A DNA stretch of 64,000 nucleotides from Cyanophora paradoxa (GCA_004431415.1 QPMI01000064.1:248001-312000), one strand, 5' to 3'. Numbered from the stretch's first letter, positions 22,088 through 31,852 are shown. A program made the numbers and translations. The notes: generated from the sequence alone by a model not told the origin.

Positions 22088-25000
22088 TTAAATTGCGACA
22101 GCAATGTAATGAATTGTAACTGGAAATCCTGGTCTGTCAAAAGAACTTAATGGAACTATGTCAAGCTCACAAGTGAAATAGCTACTGTAAACTTGTTTAA
22201 GCCTAACATACATTCGATAGTAGTAGGCTGTCTCATTGTGTTGTATACCAGTTGTTACAATAGGAGGGTTAGCAAAGCTGCTGTTGAAATTAATAGTGAG
22301 GTTAAACCTATGGTCAGGATTTGCCCAAAGATAAGGAGTAGTGTAAACATACGTTCCTGCTTGGATTTTCCCATTAAAATATGCATTGAGTTGACTGGAA
22401 AGATCTGCCTCCGTAATACATCTACTTATAGTGGCATTATTGGAAGGGTTCATGGCATAGAAATTCCTTGCATAAGCATTTCCACGAACAAGTAAGGTCT
22501 TATCGAAATAATTTTGCGAATTGTGGAAAAACCATGTTTCTTCAAACATAGGTCCTGCTGGTTCTACTATCTGACCTGATCCAACATACATTGTGTTATT
22601 TGCTCTGATGGTGGTAGCTGTGAAGGGATCAAGAGTTGGTCTATTGGTCAAATCGAGGTAGTTGCCTGAGAATAACGCCGGTTTGTTATAGATGTCAGTA
22701 TTCCAATCATGGGTATGACCAACATACGAAACATTTCCCAGGTCTGTAATCTCAGCCTTCGTATGAGTGTGTGCAAAATCTGTAATCTCGCTCTTGACAT
22801 GAGTATGTGCAAAATCAGTAATCTGTGACTTCGTGTGAGTGTGAGCAAAATCTGTAATCTCTGATTTTACATGATTGTGAGCAAAATTCGTAATATCCGC
22901 TCTTGTGTGGTAGTGTGCAAAATCTGTAATTTGTGATTTTGTGTGGGTATGTGCAAAATCTGTGATCTCTGCCTTTGTGTGGGTATGTGCCCTGTTATTC
23001 AGATCAAGGAAGCTTCCCGAGAATGCTACTGGGTGCAGATTTGCAGCAGTAGGTTTGTTTAGAAGATCATTATAGTCTCCTGTGAAAGAGATGGTTTTCA
23101 GTTCACCCCTTCCTACATAATCAGAAGGTAGGTCAATCTTAATGGGCATAATAGCTGGATCAATAGGAATCTCGTACTCAGCTCCTGGGTGAACCACAGG
23201 AAAGGTTTGATCACTTTCAGTGTGAACAAAAAAGTTGTCAGCAGTCACTGTTCCATCAATAGTTCCTCCTGTCAAGGGCAGGTAATTCCCTGTCACAGCT
23301 AGACCTGCAATAACTAAAGCGAGCTCTGTTTCATCTACATAATTTTGGGCTTGAAGGTAATCCTCTGTGACCACTCTGGATATAGTCTCGTTGTGAATGT
23401 TTTTTGCTGCTGCCCTCTGATTAATTTCTAAAATGCCCTGCCCAACTCCACCGTTATAGTTCGTTTTTATCCATGCTATTTCGCATTTCTTATAATCATC
23501 TCGATTTCCTATCAGAGCATTGGGTAAAAGGCGTTCACGGCTAAAAACTAATTTCGGTCTCGATGAATCTAAATCGCTAACATCTGTTACATTAATCTGG
23601 ATTGCAGAATGAAAATCAGCATGGGAGAGAGGATCCAACGGCAGTGAAGGCAAAGGAGGTAGAACAGATGTCATTTCGATGTCAGAGGCGTAGTAGTTTG
23701 TGACATAAATACTTGGGAACGTGTCCTGCAAACCAATATTCCCGCCAGCAGCAACTATCTCCATTCCACGGGGAATCCTTACAAACAAAGAGCCTGACAT
23801 GTCAGTGTTAGCACGAATTCCCTGCCTGTGGACATAGTGGTCATTCAAATATAACCTTTCAGGGGTGTTAATTGATTTGTAGAGAGAGACAGCTAGTGTG
23901 ACAGGAAGCTCAATCTTTGCGAACTCGGGCTGCTCATCTATTTCGCTCCAAATGTGTCTGTGATCTTCCGGTGGAAATTCAAGCGGAACATTATCAAGGT
24001 CACCCCAGTCGTGTCTATGATCCTCTGGGGGGAACCGTAAAGGCTTATTATCGATCTCAGCCCAATCATGTCTGTGATCCTCTGGGGAAACCGCAACGGT
24101 TTATTATCGATTTCATCCCAATCATGCCTGTGTTCCTCTGGTGGAAAACTCCCAGGTTTATTGGTTATTGATTCCCAATCTACGGTGAACTCCAAGGGGA
24201 AGAGAATAGGTTCAAAGCCGTCTGGAAGCAGCTGCTCATGTGGAATCACAGGTTGCTCGTACTGGAGTTCTTGAACATCTAAGCCATCAGGAAGTAACTG
24301 CTCTTCAGGCTCTGTGTACATTTCGAGCGGGAAAACTTCAATATCAGGCGGCAGGTATTCTTCATGCGGATGCTTATAGCGTTCTATCACGGGGCGATTC
24401 CTGACAGCCTCCCACGAAATAATATTTTGCCCGAATGGAATTGTTTCATCTGCAACTCTCTCACGACCTGGCCCTTCAGGGTTTGGCTTCGGTAGCCCTG
24501 GAAGAGGTGGTATAGGTGGTATAGGGACAATAGGTCCGAAGTAGTAGTTGAAAATGTTTATTATCTCCGGTTCAGTGATGACCTTTTTTCCATCTTGGTA
24601 AATCGACGTGCCGTGAATATTTCGCCACTGCCTGGTGCGAAGCCCTAGGTCATATCTATCATGCAATGCCGGGAGCAGGTGTCTGTCAGCTTCCATCAGG
24701 ATCGAGCCAAAGGTGCATCCAGGAATATCTAACCTGGTGGCTGGCTCGGTATCGATTTGATTTACATCAAAACCGTATAAAATATTTGCTTCTCGTGCAG
24801 CTGTAAAAAGTAAATCCCAGGGAAACGGCTGGATTTGTGATGCTAGCACTGATATTCCTGCAGGCGCAGCGTCGCTGCTTGTCTGCGACTCTTCGCCAAG
24901 GAGAATTCGCCCTGTAATGTGAGCCGCAGTCTTGTTTGTGACAGCATTGGATTCATCAATTAGACGTAGAGCTGATATATGGATCCCTCTATCATTTTGA

Positions 25001-25329
25001 AGCCTAAATATTAATCTACCAGAATCATACTTAGAAACTGTGCCTGAGGAGGCAATGTGTAGGTGTCGTGGCAATGCCCTTGATCCGACTATTTCAGCCA
25101 CATAATTCTCAGCTGGACCCAGACAAAATCTCTGTGCGATATTTGGGGCACCGACGTGTGAATTGCGCAGAATTAACGCAGCTGGACGATTAAAAGCGGT
25201 CTGGTGTATATCCTTGTCAGAATTGTAGTCAATTAGAGTGCTCCCGAATACACGGATATTTATAAGCCGATCATCCACGGTATCTGGAGCTTTACGAAGT
25301 GGCACTGGCTTCTTCAAGATGTAGGACAT
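22088..25329 (-). pseudogene. Long tail-fibre-like gene split by a frameshift
   Basis: Two reading frames form one fibre gene broken near 24,084-24,090, where one repeat copy reads TCTGGGGAAAC and the neighbouring copy TCTGGGGGGAAC, a net loss of one base. The 5' part starts at the ATG at 25,329 and contains DLGLRTRQWRNIHGTSIYQDG-type sequence typical of phage tail fibres, a Pro-rich linker, and repeats built on PPEEHRHDWDEIDNKP. The 3' part continues these repeats without an ATG, then has at least seven HTHTKAEITDFA-type repeats (about 22,740-22,990), a shaft, and a C-terminus resembling an H-type lectin domain (FNSSFANPPIVTTGIQ, then FPVTIHYIAVAI). An attachment fibre is inferred. The break may be a real mutation, a switchable tract or an assembly error. 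Confidence 0.8.
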
Positions 25330-25353
25330 TTTTATATAGGCCTCCTTTTAAAA
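25330..25353. promoter_or_regulatory. Short divergent intergenic region with TATA-like element
   Basis: Only 24 bp separate the start codons of the long fibre gene (minus) and the patatin gene (plus). The interval contains TTTTTATATAGG, which reads CCTATATAAAAA toward the fibre gene. Similar TATAAA-type strings lie a few bases before the ATGs at 20,990, 22,068, 27,720 and 27,749. Confidence 0.5.
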
Positions 25354-26838
25354 ATGAAGGTGATTCTCTCGTTATCAGGTGGAGGTGCTCGTGGCATAAT
25401 TATAACCAGAATTCTGCAACGGATTGAGGCAATCACTGGCAAAGCGATTCCACAACTGTTTGACTTCGTTGCAGGAACGAGTACAGGGGCTATCATAGCA
25501 GCTGGTTTGGCTATACCATCAACTCCGGGCTCTGTTCTCGCTTACCGATATTCTGCGGGCGATATCTTGAGTCTCTACCAGACAAACCTGCCAGTAATAT
25601 TTGCGAATCCTAGATCGCTAACGAGCCTGCTTGCAGGAAGCCGCTATGATGCAAACCCTCTAGAGTCGGTGCTCACAGACGTTGCCCTGGACTACACAAT
25701 TGCAGAATCGACAAAAGACATATTAATTACAGCGTTTGATACAGTTCGGATGCAGCCTGTAGTCTTTACCAAGGATGGGCCGTACTCAAGCACGCTGATT
25801 CGTGATGCAGTTAGAGCATCTTCTGCAGCGCCAACATTCTTTCCACCGAAGGTTCTAGGAGACAAAAACCTTGTTGACGGGGCCATCGCCTGTTTGAATA
25901 ATCCCTCAGTTGCTGCACTCAGCCACGCCAGCAAAATTTATGATGCAGAGGATCCAATTGTTCTTGTGAGCATCAGCTGTGGTGAGGTCCAAGCTAGTGA
26001 GCAACTGACTGCAGGCTTTTCGAATGCAGAGACGTCAGGCTGGGGCGCCCTGGGCTGGATCCTATCCCTCTCAGGCAGCCCTATTATTTCTATGCTAATG
26101 GCTGGGAGCGAGCTGGAATCGCACTTTCAAATGCAGGAGCTGCTTCCAGTTGATGCAGATAGGAATCTCACTAGATACTGGCGTTTAAGTGTTCCGCTGC
26201 CAGCTGCAGTCATGAGCAAGCTTGATGATGCCTCGCCTTCGAATATTTCTTATTTGATTTCCACGACTGATTTATGGCTGAAACAAATCGAAATAAATGC
26301 TAAAATAAATGCACTCTGCAGTTTTCTATTGGCGAACTACGACCTACTGAACGATGAGAGACTTATCATATCGTCTACTTTAACAGTTGAGCCTCCATTT
26401 GATGTCAACTGGTTTATAATTCCAGATGCGAATATCACAAGCAACGACTTCGAGGAATTGCACCCACCTTCTCATGTGCGACCCAACTCTACAGGGTTTC
26501 AGGGGGGAACATTACCTAATCCCTGGATCAAAGTCGAGTTTCCCAAGCCTTTTGAGCTACATCAAATCATTATGTATGGGCCAGCCTTTGCTGCCGGAGT
26601 CCTATTTAATTTCAGCATTCTGACCAACTTAGGATATTTACGAGACGGGGCACTATTTGAAAACACGGTCCTATCAAATGTGCTTGCTGCGAACCCAACT
26701 ATGACAGGCTTCGATCTAATGCATAGTGACTCGCATTTGATCACCCCACAGGTGTATAACTATGTGCAAATTATAACAAACGAATTTATAAATGTAAATG
26801 CATTCCGGCTTGATTTCCGGGGACGTTACCTAAACTAA
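25354..26838 (+). CDS. Patatin-like phospholipase with C-terminal beta domain
   Basis: The 494-residue protein has an N-terminal patatin domain: oxyanion loop GGGARG (residues ~8-13), nucleophile elbow GTSTGA (GxSxG, ~42-47) and a DGA motif with the catalytic Asp (~174). These are the residues of the Ser-Asp dyad that hydrolyses acyl lipids. After ~residue 340 the sequence changes to a region with WIKVEFPKPFELHQIIMYG, which resembles a discoidin (F5/8 type C) galactose-binding-like domain; this second call is tentative. In a virus-like element such an enzyme could act on host membranes during entry or release; that role is inferred. The 3' end overlaps the convergent minor-capsid gene by 9 bp. 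Confidence 0.85.
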   Translation: MKVILSLSGGGARGIIITRILQRIEAITGKAIPQLFDFVAGTSTGAIIAAGLAIPSTPGSVLAYRYSAGDILSLYQTNLPVIFANPRSLTSLLAGSRYDANPLESVLTDVALDYTIAESTKDILITAFDTVRMQPVVFTKDGPYSSTLIRDAVRASSAAPTFFPPKVLGDKNLVDGAIACLNNPSVAALSHASKIYDAEDPIVLVSISCGEVQASEQLTAGFSNAETSGWGALGWILSLSGSPIISMLMAGSELESHFQMQELLPVDADRNLTRYWRLSVPLPAAVMSKLDDASPSNISYLISTTDLWLKQIEINAKINALCSFLLANYDLLNDERLIISSTLTVEPPFDVNWFIIPDANITSNDFEELHPPSHVRPNSTGFQGGTLPNPWIKVEFPKPFELHQIIMYGPAFAAGVLFNFSILTNLGYLRDGALFENTVLSNVLAANPTMTGFDLMHSDSHLITPQVYNYVQIITNEFINVNAFRLDFRGRYLN

Positions 26839-27720
26839 AAATTGCAGTTCACCAGACCAAGGCAGGCCATTCAGTGATACATCATCACCATCTCTGTCGA
26901 CAATGCGCAGTCGCAGAGAGGTCAGCACCAGGCGCTCTTCGATGGGGATCCACTCGCCGTCATTTTCCTGATTTATATAAACGAACTTGCCAACATCCTG
27001 GCTCATCTGGATTCGAGCGAGCCCGTAATTACACATTGATTTAGCCCCACGGCGAAGCTTCGAAGCAAACGGCCGTAGCTCTTCGCAGACAAGGAAGAGG
27101 TACTGGTCGCTGTTCATGTCGATTATCTTTGGAAATTCGACCGCGTAACCAAGTGCTATACTCTGCATTCTTCCGGTGAAATCGACGCCGTACTCAGGGT
27201 GTGCAGGTGTTACTGGAATGCCAGCAACCTCGAGGTACCGCTCAGCTGCAGTTGCTGGTCTTTGCGGCCCTTCAAGCACAATAGGAGACAGCTGGAGGGG
27301 CTCATTTCGGTTAAGCCCGAGCAGATTCGATAGAGCTTTAAACTGGCACGTCAGTGTGCAGGAACGGTTGCAATAGGCAGACATTTTCAGCGTCTCTGGG
27401 TCCCGAAATAGTTTAAAATACGCAATTGAGATCCCTTCTAGCTCAATATTGAATGATAGGCCAAAGTTGTAAATATCTGTTTCGCCCAGATTTGCAGTCG
27501 TAATTATGCCAGGCTCAAACACCTCCACGTTTTGCGTTCCAAGGTAGGGAAAGGTGATGGAAAGATACTCAGCTTTAATGCTGGTGTAAAGGCTGTTTGC
27601 GAACTCACACTGGGTTAGTCGAACAGCAACTGGATTGATTATCGGTTCATTGATTTCGAGCACAAAGTTTGCCTCTGAATCGATTGGCCTTCTGTCTCTG
27701 CTGTCAAACGTAAGCCGCAT
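26830..27720 (-). CDS. Minor capsid/penton candidate 1
   Basis: The 296-residue protein begins MRLTFDSRDRRPIDSEANF and then FVLEINEPI, with VRLTQCEFANSLYTS. This 'SRDR...F.leI...V..v.l.....nS.Y' opening is common in minor capsid or penton-type proteins of Polintons and large DNA viruses. The rest is predicted beta-rich without other motifs. It is transcribed against its capsid neighbours and shares a 28-bp divergent intergenic region with candidate 2. Penton versus other minor capsid function cannot be decided from sequence alone. Confidence 0.6.
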   Translation of the reverse strand: MRLTFDSRDRRPIDSEANFVLEINEPIINPVAVRLTQCEFANSLYTSIKAEYLSITFPYLGTQNVEVFEPGIITTANLGETDIYNFGLSFNIELEGISIAYFKLFRDPETLKMSAYCNRSCTLTCQFKALSNLLGLNRNEPLQLSPIVLEGPQRPATAAERYLEVAGIPVTPAHPEYGVDFTGRMQSIALGYAVEFPKIIDMNSDQYLFLVCEELRPFASKLRRGAKSMCNYGLARIQMSQDVGKFVYINQENDGEWIPIEERLVLTSLRLRIVDRDGDDVSLNGLPWSGELQFLV

Positions 27721-27748
27721 TTTTATTCTCTAACTGATATAAAAAAAG
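27721..27748. promoter_or_regulatory. Divergent promoter region between two minor-capsid candidates
   Basis: The 28-bp interval reads TTTTATTCTC then TAACTGATATAAAAAAAG. It has GATATAAAAA toward the plus gene and GAATAAAA toward the minus gene, matching the TATAAA-type strings seen just upstream of other structural genes here. Confidence 0.5.
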
Positions 27749-28705
27749 ATGCCTACGGACTACGTCTGCATTGCAAGTCACCAAGCGGAGGAGCTGACAT
27801 CCACCTCGAAATTTAAAGTAAGACTGCCTAAAGTTTATCAGGATGTGAAAGCCGTGCGCTTGGTATCAGCTGAGATCCCCAACACTATGAGCACAATTGA
27901 TGTACTCGATCCGGCAGAGGATTTAGTCTTTAACACCTATATATATTGGTGCAAATATGATCCCACTAATGAAGGACCCGACCCACCTCAGGCCGGATTT
28001 GGAGCGTGGAATAACATTGCAATTCCACCTGGAAATTACGACGTCACCTCACTTGTGACAGAGATAAACGAAAGGTTGACGGGAACAGGAATCACGTGCA
28101 CGTATAATTCAGCGATCAAATTAATAGGGTTCACAGCTAACTTCGAGTTCTTTATTGCTCTGATGTTGCCAACGAACCAGGGTGGGCGGGAAGTCAGAAA
28201 CTACCAGGCCGTTGCAAGGGCTCAGCGAACTGCAAAGCTTCTAGGGCTGCGATCAATTCTACCGATTCGGTCAAAGACATTATCTATAAATACTGAATAT
28301 ATAGCAGGCGCTTATGAGCCTGATGTCACTCCTGATGATCATGTGCTCCTACGAATTCCTGAAATTGGTGACCTTGTCAGTATGCCGAACACGTCAATAC
28401 CTGGCTTCTTCTCGAAGCTGAGCATTCCAAGCGTACTTCGTCCAGGCGAGATAGCATACTATGATTCAACTGAAGCACATCCTTTGTACAAGTATATTTA
28501 TTCAAAGCTGGACCTCTACTCTGTGACTATTGAGATTTATGATTTTATGCAGCGAATTGCTGATTTAAATGGAGGTCCTGTCTCATTTATACTCGAAATT
28601 CGTTATGGCCCAGATGAACCCAATGGTGATGTTCTCTACGAGCTCGCCAAGCTTCAGCTCCAGAAAAGGTCAAAGACATATCCTTGGATCAATTCGTCAA
28701 ACTGA
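27749..28705 (+). CDS. Minor capsid/penton candidate 2
   Basis: The 318-residue protein opens with MPTDYVCIASHQAEELTSTS, then FKVRLPKVYQDVKAVRLVSAE and IPNTMSTID. This is the same overall opening as candidate 1 (short N-terminus, strand, 'V..VrL..aeiPNt'), typical of virus minor capsid proteins. A long loop and beta-rich body follow. It lies 42 bp upstream of the major capsid candidate on the same strand, which supports a capsid role. Which of the two candidates forms the penton is undecided. Confidence 0.65.
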   Translation: MPTDYVCIASHQAEELTSTSKFKVRLPKVYQDVKAVRLVSAEIPNTMSTIDVLDPAEDLVFNTYIYWCKYDPTNEGPDPPQAGFGAWNNIAIPPGNYDVTSLVTEINERLTGTGITCTYNSAIKLIGFTANFEFFIALMLPTNQGGREVRNYQAVARAQRTAKLLGLRSILPIRSKTLSINTEYIAGAYEPDVTPDDHVLLRIPEIGDLVSMPNTSIPGFFSKLSIPSVLRPGEIAYYDSTEAHPLYKYIYSKLDLYSVTIEIYDFMQRIADLNGGPVSFILEIRYGPDEPNGDVLYELAKLQLQKRSKTYPWINSSN

Positions 28706-28747
28706 GTCCCCGAATTATTTTCTTCCATTTGAATTATAAACACTTCA

Positions 28748-30136
28748 ATGGATGTTACCCAAAACTTGCAACGTCTTGGTCTAAAGGAGCTGCTCACAAC
28801 TCCGCAGGAAGCTAAGGATTTCTTTATGAATAACGAGCTCATGCTGGGGATGACAAGCCAAACCAAACCGGTAAGGGTCGTCGTAAACCCGAGCAATGAC
28901 TATGGAGACTGCTTCGGAAAGAGGGTTACTTATTTCCTGCCCCGTTACAATTTCCTTCAGGGGCTTGAACTCCAGTTTACCCTGCCCGAGCTGACCGCTT
29001 TTACTGGTGACACTGACCTGGTTCGCACTGGTTATCTGCGGTCTGTTGGTGCTCTTGTAAAGCGAATTGAAATCAAATATGCTTCCTACAGCTACATCGT
29101 CCCTGAAGACTGGCTTGTTCACAGCGCTCTGATTTTCAATGATGATGCACAGCTCAAAAAGAAATACCGGTCTGGTGGCTGGCTCCATGGAACCCCACCT
29201 CAGGGGACCAATCGCGCTGGAGGTATTTTCAGCGTAAAGATCCCCTGCCCCTGGGAGGGCTCAGTGCTTCCAATTGGTGCGCTCTCCGGCGAGGTGTCTG
29301 TCGAGGTTTGGTTCCGTGACCGCGCCCAGGGCTTCGTTGAGACCAGCTATGGTGGTAGGTTTGTAGCAGAATATGCCGCAAACGGTGATGCCTCTAAAGA
29401 CGATGGCCTCGGAAGCGTAGGTGCTGCCGCTGCATCCCCTGCAAACATTGGCCAGAATATAACTCCCAATGTCCTCACTGTCACTCCTGAAAAACCCGAG
29501 CTTTCGAATCCGAAGATTATAGCTCACTGCATCAACGTTGATGAGGCCACTTTTGCCCAGGTGATTGAGAAAGTCAAATCTTCGGGGATTGCGATTCCTG
29601 CAACTGAAGTTGGTTGGGTTGATGCTGACTCAATTACCTATGCAGGTGCTGGTGCGCCCACCCGGATTAATCTGTCTCAAATCAGTGGGCTCTGCTATGG
29701 CCTTTTTGTTAGCATTCGCAAGCAGACAAATATGAACCAAACTGATGGAAAACACAGCGTCCTGAAAACGGAGGCCAATGCTCGTGATATAACTATTTCC
29801 TGCGAATTGAATGGCCAGCGTCTCTATTCTAACGAGCCAGTGCCACTCCTTCAAGGTGCAGAACTCATTGCTGATGTGTTCAAATGCTCAAATCTCGATG
29901 CACCTCTTAACCGATATGTGCTGAGTGGATTGCCATTTTGCATTAGTGGAGATCAATCGATCCGAAATGCAGCTCAAACTGGTTTCGTGGATCTCACCAA
30001 TAGTAGCAGTTGCTTCTTGAATATAATGAACCCTGCCGCTTATGATGCAGCCAACAAGATTTACGTTCAAGTCCGCGCTCTCCTGCACACTGTCCTGATT
30101 GTGGATGCTGCAGGCCTCCGCAAGGTGAACCTCTAA
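28748..30136 (+). CDS. Major capsid protein candidate (double jelly-roll type)
   Basis: The 462-residue protein starts at an ATG 11 bp after a GAATTATAAAC stretch. Its size, beta-rich sequence and position between a minor-capsid candidate and the packaging ATPase are those of a Polinton/adintovirus-class major capsid protein. Recognisable stretches include VTYFLPRYNFLQGLELQFTL near residue 60 and GEVSVEVWFRDRAQGF near residue 190, fitting strands of the first jelly roll; the second half has a comparable layout. Such proteins form trimeric capsomers in which each chain contributes two jelly rolls. The identification rests on context and general pattern rather than on an invariant motif. Confidence 0.75.
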   Translation: MDVTQNLQRLGLKELLTTPQEAKDFFMNNELMLGMTSQTKPVRVVVNPSNDYGDCFGKRVTYFLPRYNFLQGLELQFTLPELTAFTGDTDLVRTGYLRSVGALVKRIEIKYASYSYIVPEDWLVHSALIFNDDAQLKKKYRSGGWLHGTPPQGTNRAGGIFSVKIPCPWEGSVLPIGALSGEVSVEVWFRDRAQGFVETSYGGRFVAEYAANGDASKDDGLGSVGAAAASPANIGQNITPNVLTVTPEKPELSNPKIIAHCINVDEATFAQVIEKVKSSGIAIPATEVGWVDADSITYAGAGAPTRINLSQISGLCYGLFVSIRKQTNMNQTDGKHSVLKTEANARDITISCELNGQRLYSNEPVPLLQGAELIADVFKCSNLDAPLNRYVLSGLPFCISGDQSIRNAAQTGFVDLTNSSSCFLNIMNPAAYDAANKIYVQVRALLHTVLIVDAAGLRKVNL

Positions 30137-30156
30137 TTTCACCGACTATCTTTTTG

Positions 30157-30909
30157 ATGGATGGGTCAGACGAGCTCGCACAGTTCCAGCCTAGCGATAT
30201 GAGGGTCCCATTTAAGGCCCTGTTTATATCGAAATCTAATAGCGGCAAGTCTTTCTACTGCACCAAGCATCTGCTGCGGCTGCTCTATCCAAAGATTAAT
30301 CGAGTCGTCGTGTTTACGGCCACAAAATTCAATGGCGAATATTCGGCAATAACTAAAGAGCTTTACGACGATTTTCAGCCCTCTATCGTTGCAGAGATAA
30401 TTGACTCACAGCGCAAGCTGATCGAAAACAAAAAGAAAGCGCCACAGATATTGCTCGTCTTGGATGATCTCGTCGCCGCCTCTGAAACTGTAGATCTGCG
30501 AAACAGCAAGGCTGTAAATCGACTTTTTACTCAGGGTCGTCATTTTAATATCAGTACGATTCTTATGACCCAAAAGCTAACAGCTCTTAGTCAATCTATA
30601 AGATCGAACTCCGACTATTGTTTTTTCTTCAGTTACTCTAATCACACGGAGCTGGAGGCCATTTATAGAGAGTTTAGCCATCTCCCAAAAGAAGAGTTTA
30701 TAGCTTTATTTGAAACCTGGGCGCACGATTATCAGTGCCTAGTCCTAGATGGAACTAAGTACGATACGGCCTGGTACGTTGACAAAGCTGCTGAAGATAA
30801 GAGCTTTCGTTTCTCTAAATGGCTAAGACAAAAAGAAGAAGAAGTCTCTAAGACAGAAGAGTCTCTTGTAAGCTCTAAGAAGAAACGCCGATTTAAAATA
30901 TCAGTATAA
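30157..30909 (+). CDS. A32-like genome-packaging ATPase
   Basis: The 250-residue protein starts at the ATG at 30,157, 20 bp after the capsid gene's stop. Walker A is SKSNSGKS (residues ~28-35, with Ser at the usual first Gly), Walker B is ILLVLDD (~103-109), and NISTILMTQ (~130-138) matches the conserved strand with Gln seen in A32-type/FtsK-HerA ATPases. These enzymes drive viral DNA into the preformed capsid. The C-terminus is lysine-rich. Position right after the capsid gene is usual for this role. Confidence 0.92.
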   Translation: MDGSDELAQFQPSDMRVPFKALFISKSNSGKSFYCTKHLLRLLYPKINRVVVFTATKFNGEYSAITKELYDDFQPSIVAEIIDSQRKLIENKKKAPQILLVLDDLVAASETVDLRNSKAVNRLFTQGRHFNISTILMTQKLTALSQSIRSNSDYCFFFSYSNHTELEAIYREFSHLPKEEFIALFETWAHDYQCLVLDGTKYDTAWYVDKAAEDKSFRFSKWLRQKEEEVSKTEESLVSSKKKRRFKISV

Positions 30910-30921
30910 GAACATTAAGAG

Positions 30922-31554
30922 ATGCCACGCGGAAAACCTATAAAGGGCTATCGGGAACGCAGGGTGCTTGCCGAGCCAAATGCTCCACTAATTGAGAGTG
31001 GTGCCACAGAGGGCGCAGCTGTCGCTGATCCTAGCGGGGAGCTCGCCAGCGACCCCCGACTAAATGCCCCTGTAGCGAAAACAATTGCGTCCGCAGCTGC
31101 TGGTGCCAGTGCAACCGATGACCGTCACGCCCAGGCTAAAACTGTAACTGAAATGCAGTCTGATATCGATGATGATGCTGCTAGAATTATCCAAGCCATG
31201 GCCTCTGAACCACGCTATTCAGGGCCAAAAATAAGAACACCAGCTATAAGCAAAAGCCAGTTTGACGAGTTAGCTGCGAAATTGCGCGATCTAGAAGCAA
31301 GATCCTCAAACATAGAGTCATACGTAAAGGAAAAGCAGGAAAGATCAAAAATTCGTGAGATGCTGCGCAGTGAGATGTTTAAGACAAGGGCGATGGATGC
31401 GCCAGATTTACGCTATTTGAAAATCGAAAAAGAAAAGGCTTCACAAGCTCTCGATGATGCCGCTGTAAAGCCCGCAACGCCTTATGTGTCTGAGCCCAAT
31501 TCTACAAGCTCTCAATTGAAGGGAGCGATGGGTGGCCGGCGGATTCGACTGTAA
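30922..31554 (+). CDS. Unrecognised coiled-coil protein
   Basis: The 210-residue protein starts at an ATG 12 bp after the ATPase stop. The first third is Ala/Pro-rich and probably disordered. Residues ~110-180 are highly charged and heptad-like (SQFDELAAKLRDLEARSSNI), predicting a coiled coil. No enzyme motif is visible. Its place behind the ATPase suggests a late, perhaps structural or core protein; this is inference. Its 3' end overlaps the convergent ExoX-C-like gene by 53 bp. Confidence 0.65.
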   Translation: MPRGKPIKGYRERRVLAEPNAPLIESGATEGAAVADPSGELASDPRLNAPVAKTIASAAAGASATDDRHAQAKTVTEMQSDIDDDAARIIQAMASEPRYSGPKIRTPAISKSQFDELAAKLRDLEARSSNIESYVKEKQERSKIREMLRSEMFKTRAMDAPDLRYLKIEKEKASQALDDAAVKPATPYVSEPNSTSSQLKGAMGGRRIRL

Positions 31555-31810
31555 AGTCCGGCAGATCAGGCAGATCGACGAGGCTCTCCGCAAGCAAGTC
31601 TTGGCTTGCGCCCTCTTCAACTGTAGGACGTCGCTGATGCAAAGTCGCATCCTCTAATTGACAGACTTCGAAAGCGTGCTGCAGTTCACGCTTGTCGTAT
31701 TCACGCAGATGCGGCCAAGACAGTAGCCATTCAGCATATTTCGGATCGCTTACAACTACCTTAAGGTGAGTCTCTCCTCGGTACTTTCCAAATCGAATTG
31801 TTCCTGGCAT
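31502..31810 (-). CDS. ExoX C-terminal-domain-like small protein
   Basis: The 102-residue protein begins MPGTIRFGKYRGETHLKVVV followed by DPKYAEWLLS. The FGKYRGxT...V...DPxYxxWL pattern matches the exodeoxyribonuclease X C-terminal-like (formerly DUF3820) module, widespread in phages and DNA viruses as a small stand-alone protein. No nuclease catalytic residues are present, so an accessory role in DNA metabolism is the most that can be inferred. Twenty bases upstream lies a sequence nearly shared with the region upstream of the DNA polymerase gene. Confidence 0.7.
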   Translation of the reverse strand: MPGTIRFGKYRGETHLKVVVSDPKYAEWLLSWPHLREYDKRELQHAFEVCQLEDATLHQRRPTVEEGASQDLLAESLVDLPDLPDFTVESAGHPSLPSIESL

Positions 31811-31830
31811 TCTTTGAATTATATCTCGGA

Positions 31831-31852
31831 TTTATTTTCGGAATTTAACGCA
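31831..31852 (-). promoter_or_regulatory. Shared upstream motif (TGCGTTAAATTCCGAAAATA)
   Basis: Read on the minus strand, this lies 20 bp before the ExoX-C-like start. A near-identical string, TGCGTTGAAATCCGAAAATA, lies 31 bp before the polymerase start at 36,729. It is a candidate promoter for the replication-side genes. Confidence 0.45.
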
